Positions 60,189 through 64,000 of a stretch of 64,000 nucleotides of DNA are shown here, in pieces (position 1 is the first letter of the stretch; each line of letters begins with the position of its first letter). The position numbers and the translations under genes are program-made. Source of the DNA: Lutibacter flavus (GTDB lineage: Bacteria > Bacteroidota > Bacteroidia > Flavobacteriales > Flavobacteriaceae); NCBI RefSeq assembly GCF_900188355.1, contig NZ_FZNX01000001.1:1071896-1135895 (forward strand), in the 5' to 3' direction. The notes beneath the pieces were generated by a model, which worked only from the letters and a program-made list of their open reading frames with translations, searched no databases and was not told the origin of the DNA.

Positions 60189-60253
60189 GTCATTCCTGCG
60201 TAGGCAGGAATTTAATTTTAGAACGTATGGATTCCTGCCTAAGCAGGAATGAC
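60189..60253. repeat. Dispersed hairpin pair, inverted orientation
   Basis: Two copies of the same 8-4-8 hairpin, ATTCCTGC-GTAG-GCAGGAAT (60192-60211) and ATTCCTGC-CTAA-GCAGGAAT (60231-60250), are flanked by GTC on the left and GAC on the right. The whole 65 bp is therefore itself palindromic. The same GTC-plus-8-bp-stem design is seen at 746-766 and 42152-42280. Just upstream is another small hairpin TTGGTG-TTTTT-CACCAA. Confidence 0.7.
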
Positions 60254-60316
60254 AAAAATGATAGAAAATAAAGTAACAATAAAATTACAATATATTAATC
60301 TTCAACTATATAACTA

Positions 60317-61741
60317 ATGAAAATTCTTGTCACAGGCTCAACAGGCTATATTGGAAAACGATTAATCCCTTTATTGTTAAATGAAGGATATTCAGTTGTT
60401 TGCTCGGTAAGAGATGCTTCTAGAGCTCATCCGTTCAATAAAGAAGATGAACTAATTACTGTTGTTGAATCTGACTTTTTAAAACCAAACACTTTATCAA
60501 CTATTCCAAAAGATATTGATGTCGCTTATTATTTAATTCACTCAATGTCTAATTCTTCAACTGAATTTCATTCTTTAGAAGAAAAATGTGCACAAAATTT
60601 CAAGGAATTTATTGAAACAACAGCAGCCAAACAAGTTATATATTTAAGTGGTATTACTAATGACACTAAACTTTCTAAACATTTATTATCTAGAAAAAAT
60701 GTAGAAAACATTTTGCAATCAAACACATATTCACTAACTACTTTTAAAGCTGGTATTATTGTTGGCTCTGGAAGTTCTTCATTTGAAATAATAAGAGATT
60801 TAGTTGAAAAATTACCTGTAATGATTGCTCCAAAATGGTTAAATACCAAAACACAACCTATCGCTATAAGAGATGTTTTAAATTTTTTATTGAAAGCAAT
60901 TGGAAATGAAAAATTATATAGTAATTCTTATGATATTTTTGGTCCGGAAATATTAACATATCAAGAAATGCTGCTTGAATTCGCAAAAATAAGAGGTCTT
61001 AAAAGATACATTTTAACAGTACCAATTATGACCCCAAAATTATCTTCTTATTGGCTATACTTTGTAACATCAACATCTTATAAACTAGCAGCTTCACTTG
61101 TAAATAGTATGGGAATTGAAATTATTGGAAAACCTAGTAATATTAATGAACTACTAGATATAAAACCAATTTCTTACAAAAAAGCGATAAAAAATGCATT
61201 TGTAAAAATTGAACAGAATAGTATTGTTTCTAGTTGGAAAGACTCATTTATAAGTGGTCGTTTGCAACACAAAGCTCATGAATATATAAATGTACCCTCT
61301 TATGGATGCTTTAAAGATATTAAGCAACGTTCCATTAATAATCCAACAGAAACTATAAATAAAATTTGGGCAATAGGAGGAGAAAATGGCTGGTATTATG
61401 GAGATTTCTTATGGAAATTAAGAGGTTTTTTTGATAAGGTTTTTGGAGGCATCGGTTTACGAAGAGGCCGCACAAATCCAACAGAACTTAATGTGGGTGA
61501 TTCCCTCGATTTTTGGCGTGTAATTTATGCCGATAAAAACCATAAAAGGCTGTTACTTTATGCTGAAATGAAAATTCCTGGAGAGGCTTGGTTAGAATTT
61601 AAAATAGAAGAAAATATATTATATCAAACTGCTACATTTAGACCTAAAGGTATTGCAGGACGCTTGTATTGGTATACCGTTGTACCATTTCATTATTTTG
61701 TATTTAATGGAATGATTTCAAAATTAGCAGCACCTAATTAA
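60317..61741 (+). CDS. NAD(P)-binding SDR-family protein with DUF2867
   Basis: A 474-residue protein. The N-terminal atypical SDR domain starts MKILVTGSTGYIGKRLIPLLL and contains VAYYLIHSM and QVIYLSGITND. The C-terminal domain (about 320-474) fits DUF2867: NKIWAIGGENGWYYGDFLWKLRGFFDKVFGGIGLRRG and GEAWLEFKIE. Genes of this fused type are often next to photolyases and carotenoid genes. Function unknown. Its 3' end overlaps the convergent photolyase gene by eight bases. Confidence 0.87.
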   Translation: MKILVTGSTGYIGKRLIPLLLNEGYSVVCSVRDASRAHPFNKEDELITVVESDFLKPNTLSTIPKDIDVAYYLIHSMSNSSTEFHSLEEKCAQNFKEFIETTAAKQVIYLSGITNDTKLSKHLLSRKNVENILQSNTYSLTTFKAGIIVGSGSSSFEIIRDLVEKLPVMIAPKWLNTKTQPIAIRDVLNFLLKAIGNEKLYSNSYDIFGPEILTYQEMLLEFAKIRGLKRYILTVPIMTPKLSSYWLYFVTSTSYKLAASLVNSMGIEIIGKPSNINELLDIKPISYKKAIKNAFVKIEQNSIVSSWKDSFISGRLQHKAHEYINVPSYGCFKDIKQRSINNPTETINKIWAIGGENGWYYGDFLWKLRGFFDKVFGGIGLRRGRTNPTELNVGDSLDFWRVIYADKNHKRLLLYAEMKIPGEAWLEFKIEENILYQTATFRPKGIAGRLYWYTVVPFHYFVFNGMISKLAAPN

Positions 61742-63014
61742 GCAAAGCTTTTTTTAACACCGTCAAATAACGTTCTCTAGCAAATTTATGTTCCACAATT
61801 TCTGGAATTACTTTATAATTGGGATTCCATTTTTCAATATATTTAAAATCTGAATCAAACTTTTGTTGCTGTGTTGTTGGGTTAAAAACTCTAAAATATG
61901 GAGCTGAATCACAACCGGTACCTGCAACCCACTGCCAGTTTCCATTATTGGCTGACAATTCAAAATCTAATAGTTTTTGAGCAAAATACGCTTCTCCCCA
62001 TCGCCAATCTATCAATAAATGTTTGTTTAAAAAACTAGCAACAATCATTCTAACTCGATTATGCATATAACCTGTTTCATTTAATTGTCGCATTCCAGCA
62101 TCTACAATTGGATAACCTGTTTTACCTTCGCACCACAATTTAAATTCTTCTTCATTATTTCTCCATTTAATAAAATTGTATTTCGCTTTAAAGTTTTCAT
62201 TTACAACCTTTGGAAAATGATACAAAATTTGCATAAAAAATTCGCGCCAAATTAATTCACTTGTAAAAGTTGCTTCTGTTTTAATGGCATATGCGATTAA
62301 TCTTCGAACGCTTACCGTACCAAAACGCAAATGCACTGATATGTTTGAAGTTCCTATTGAAGGAATATCTCTGTACAGTACATAATTATCGATACATTTT
62401 GAATTGATTGGCAACACTTCAATCTTATTTTTCTCGAAACCAATCTCTTTTAACGTAGGAAAGTGAAACGTTTCTTTTAAAAATTTACTACTTAATTTTT
62501 CTGAAGGAAATTGCCGAATTGAACTATTATTATACTCCAACAACCACTTTTTTTTGTATGGTGTGTATACCGTATAAGGTAAACCATCAGCTTTTGTTAT
62601 TTCACTTTTTTCAAAAATAACTTGATCTTTAAAATTGAAAATAGTAGCCCCTTTTTCTTTACAAAATCTTGAAATTTTTGCATCTCGTTTAGTTGCATAA
62701 GGTTCATAATCTCTATTAAAGAAAACATTTTTCACATCAAATTCCTCAAAAATTTGTTCCCAAGCATCTGTTATATTTGTATTTAAAATATATAATGAAG
62801 CGTTTTCTTTCTGTAATTCATCATTAATTTTCGCCAACGATTGATGAATAAATTGAACTCTAGCATCATTTTTTGGTAATTCCGATAAAATGTTAGTATC
62901 AAAAATAAAAACAGGAAGTATAGGAAATTCAGAATTTAACGCGTGAAACATTGCGCAATTATCTTCTAATCTTAAATCTCTTCTAAACCAAAATACAGAA
63001 ACTTCTTTTTTCAT
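61734..63014 (-). CDS. phrB: Deoxyribodipyrimidine photolyase
   Basis: A 426-residue class I-like photolyase repairing UV-induced cyclobutane dimers with blue light. The N-terminal antenna domain starts VFWFRRDLRLEDN. The FAD-binding C-terminal part has LIWREFFMQIL, GKTGYPIVDAGMRQLNETGYMHNR, KHLLIDWRWGE and NNGNWQWVAGTGCDSAPYFRVFNP. The tryptophans for electron transfer are present. It is transcribed towards the SDR/DUF2867 gene and follows the lycopene cyclase gene by 18 bp, so it is part of the carotenoid transcript. Confidence 0.96.
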   Translation of the reverse strand: MKKEVSVFWFRRDLRLEDNCAMFHALNSEFPILPVFIFDTNILSELPKNDARVQFIHQSLAKINDELQKENASLYILNTNITDAWEQIFEEFDVKNVFFNRDYEPYATKRDAKISRFCKEKGATIFNFKDQVIFEKSEITKADGLPYTVYTPYKKKWLLEYNNSSIRQFPSEKLSSKFLKETFHFPTLKEIGFEKNKIEVLPINSKCIDNYVLYRDIPSIGTSNISVHLRFGTVSVRRLIAYAIKTEATFTSELIWREFFMQILYHFPKVVNENFKAKYNFIKWRNNEEEFKLWCEGKTGYPIVDAGMRQLNETGYMHNRVRMIVASFLNKHLLIDWRWGEAYFAQKLLDFELSANNGNWQWVAGTGCDSAPYFRVFNPTTQQQKFDSDFKYIEKWNPNYKVIPEIVEHKFARERYLTVLKKALLN

Positions 63015-63032
63015 TCAATTAATTTACATGGG

Positions 63033-63722
63033 TTATTTTTTATTGAATTTTACTTTGAATTTTTCAATTAAAATTAAATTAGCAAAAAGCATACTAAATG
63101 CATAAAAAGTATCTTCAATAGGAATTGTAAATAAACGGATTCCTAAATTTTCGTTGTTGTTATACCAAACAACTTCATTCTCAATAAAACTTCCTGTTAA
63201 AATTCCGTTTACTATAAAAAATGGAATTAATATCACTAAAAAGGTAATATAGAATTTTTGTAAAATAGTATTCTTGTTAATAAATGAATAAGCTAACAAA
63301 CCTGTAAAAACAAGCAGATTTATAAAGGTATACCATTTATCTGTATTTAAAATTAACACAACAACCGACAATATAAATAGTGAAATTGTTATATAATTTG
63401 TTGCTTTTTTAGATAATTGAAGTTTTGGAAAAAAGTAACCCACTGCGTAATGCGTAAAAATACTGGCATAAGGAATACAAATAAAAAATAATATTTCTTC
63501 TAACGGAATACCAAAAATTAAAAGATTAACGTGATAATTTGGATTAAATCCCCAAACACCCATTTTTGTAAAAATAATATCCCAAATTATAAAAAAGAAA
63601 GCAACAATAAAAAGAGATAAAAAAACAGGTTTCCTCCATTTTATAAAGTTCATTTTCTTTTCAAAACTATAGGCAAACGGAACTATAAATGATGCGAAAT
63701 TTAAAATTAAATATAGACTCAT
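63033..63722 (-). CDS. Lycopene cyclase (fused CrtYc-CrtYd type)
   Basis: A 229-residue membrane protein with about seven helices made of two similar lycopene cyclase domains. The conserved P-x-E-(E/D) motifs appear twice, as IPLEEILFFICIPY (first half) and IPIEDTFYAFSML (second half). This is the heterodimer-type cyclase fused into one chain, as used by Bacteroidota to make beta-carotene. Its ATG overlaps the crtZ stop by one base (TAATG). Confidence 0.92.
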   Translation of the reverse strand: MSLYLILNFASFIVPFAYSFEKKMNFIKWRKPVFLSLFIVAFFFIIWDIIFTKMGVWGFNPNYHVNLLIFGIPLEEILFFICIPYASIFTHYAVGYFFPKLQLSKKATNYITISLFILSVVVLILNTDKWYTFINLLVFTGLLAYSFINKNTILQKFYITFLVILIPFFIVNGILTGSFIENEVVWYNNNENLGIRLFTIPIEDTFYAFSMLFANLILIEKFKVKFNKK

Positions 63723-64000
63723 TAAATTTTAAAATATTTAAAAGGCACAAATAACATTCCAAAGCATTCGCCTTCCTCTTTACCCAAATGTTTATGATGC
63801 ACTTTGTGTGCTTTTCTTAATCCTATTAAATACTTATTATTTGTTTTATTAAACCAATTAAAACGTTTATGAATTAAAACATCATGCACTAAAAAATATG
63901 CTATTCCATATAACATAATTCCCAAACCAATAAAAAACAAATAGTTTAAACCATCTTGCACACCAAAGTAAAATAAGGCGATACTCGGAATAGCAAAAAT
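63722..64000 (-). CDS. crtZ: Beta-carotene hydroxylase (partial, N-terminus beyond window)
   Basis: The open frame runs to the right edge without a start (IFAIPSIALFYFG before GVQDGLNYLF), so the gene continues outside the window. A GTG at 63961 is internal and not the start. The di-iron hydroxylase histidines are visible in YFLVHDVLIHKRFNW and LRKAHKVHHKHLGKEEGECFG. It adds hydroxyl groups to beta-carotene, giving zeaxanthin. It is the gene before the lycopene cyclase in the carotenoid run. Confidence 0.93.
   Translation of the reverse strand: MFAIPSIALFYFGVQDGLNYLFFIGLGIMLYGIAYFLVHDVLIHKRFNWFNKTNNKYLIGLRKAHKVHHKHLGKEEGECFGMLFVPFKYFKI

Noticed and set aside
63722-63961. CrtZ as a complete 79-residue protein
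   Set aside because: The GTG at 63961 is internal: the frame stays open to the window edge with family-like residues before it.
1-64000. tRNA, rRNA, CRISPR array, intact insertion sequence or prophage
   Set aside because: No cloverleaf, spaced repeat array, transposase or phage structural gene was found by reading; a tRNA or IS search tool would settle it.

Overview
The window looks like chromosome of a marine or aquatic member of the Flavobacteriaceae (Bacteroidota). The evidence is low GC, promoters of the Bacteroidota type (TTG, about 19-20 bases, TAnnTTTG), almost no Shine-Dalgarno sequences, and typical families: UpxY antiterminator, beta-propeller/LytS sensor with LytTR regulator, CarboxypepD_reg-like proteins, DUF6702, M1 peptidases with HEVGH motif, RibBA without its zinc cysteines, MoxR/VWA pair, and CrtZ with a fused lycopene cyclase. 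I cannot name the genus. No tRNA, rRNA, CRISPR array, intact insertion sequence or prophage was seen.

Layout. 1-6.3 kb: upstream end of a surface-polysaccharide locus read leftwards: UpxY antiterminator, PAS histidine kinase, small membrane peptide, outer-membrane barrel, short epimerase, GxxExxY protein, GDP-mannose dehydratase and GDP-fucose synthase (cut by the window edge). 6.6-15.1 kb: a signalling block with two paralogous LytTR regulators, a propeller sensor kinase, a NarL-like regulator and a TPR sensor kinase. Its gaps are full of structure: candidate LytTR direct-repeat sites, a 77-bp element shared by two promoters, and an orphan terminator that suggests a small RNA. 15.5-17.4 kb: small and hypothetical genes. 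17.4-22.6 kb: a DNA damage/mutagenesis module (DinB and DnaE-like polymerase, divergent from an XRE regulator and an SRAP/HMCES protein). 22.7-28.7 kb: MFS transporter, saccharopine-dehydrogenase-like protein, 2H phosphoesterase, a GH130 remnant and a MATE pump. 28.8-36.1 kb: a rightward envelope and housekeeping run (tpx, dgkA, ftsK, lolA, lptF/G-type permease, ribBA, lipoprotein). 36.9-44.6 kb: three tandem CarboxypepD_reg paralogs, a DUF6702 protein and two M1 metallopeptidases separated by a hairpin-rich dispersed repeat. 44.6-53.3 kb: GlmU-like protein, HEPN protein, pyruvate:ferredoxin oxidoreductase and a MoxR/VWA module. 53.3-64 kb: a light and oxidative-stress neighbourhood arranged around a divergent promoter at 57.4 kb: pterin genes, SDR, glutathione peroxidase, TspO, SRPBCC and CIA30 on the left; TetR, ABC1 kinase, flavin reductase and SDR on the right; then photolyase, lycopene cyclase and carotene hydroxylase.

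The observations I rate highest are: (1) matching 9-12-9 direct repeats of LytTR-site type upstream of both a LytTR gene and the UpxY gene, suggesting that this regulator controls the polysaccharide operon; (2) a conserved 77-bp element upstream of two different two-component operons; (3) tandem paralogs joined by identical 17-nt overlaps, with a dead start of a fourth copy left behind; (4) dispersed hairpins with compensatory stem changes; (5) a run of perfect hairpins at 1985-2161 under a probably false reading frame; (6) a possible plus-strand small RNA at 15.3-15.5 kb.
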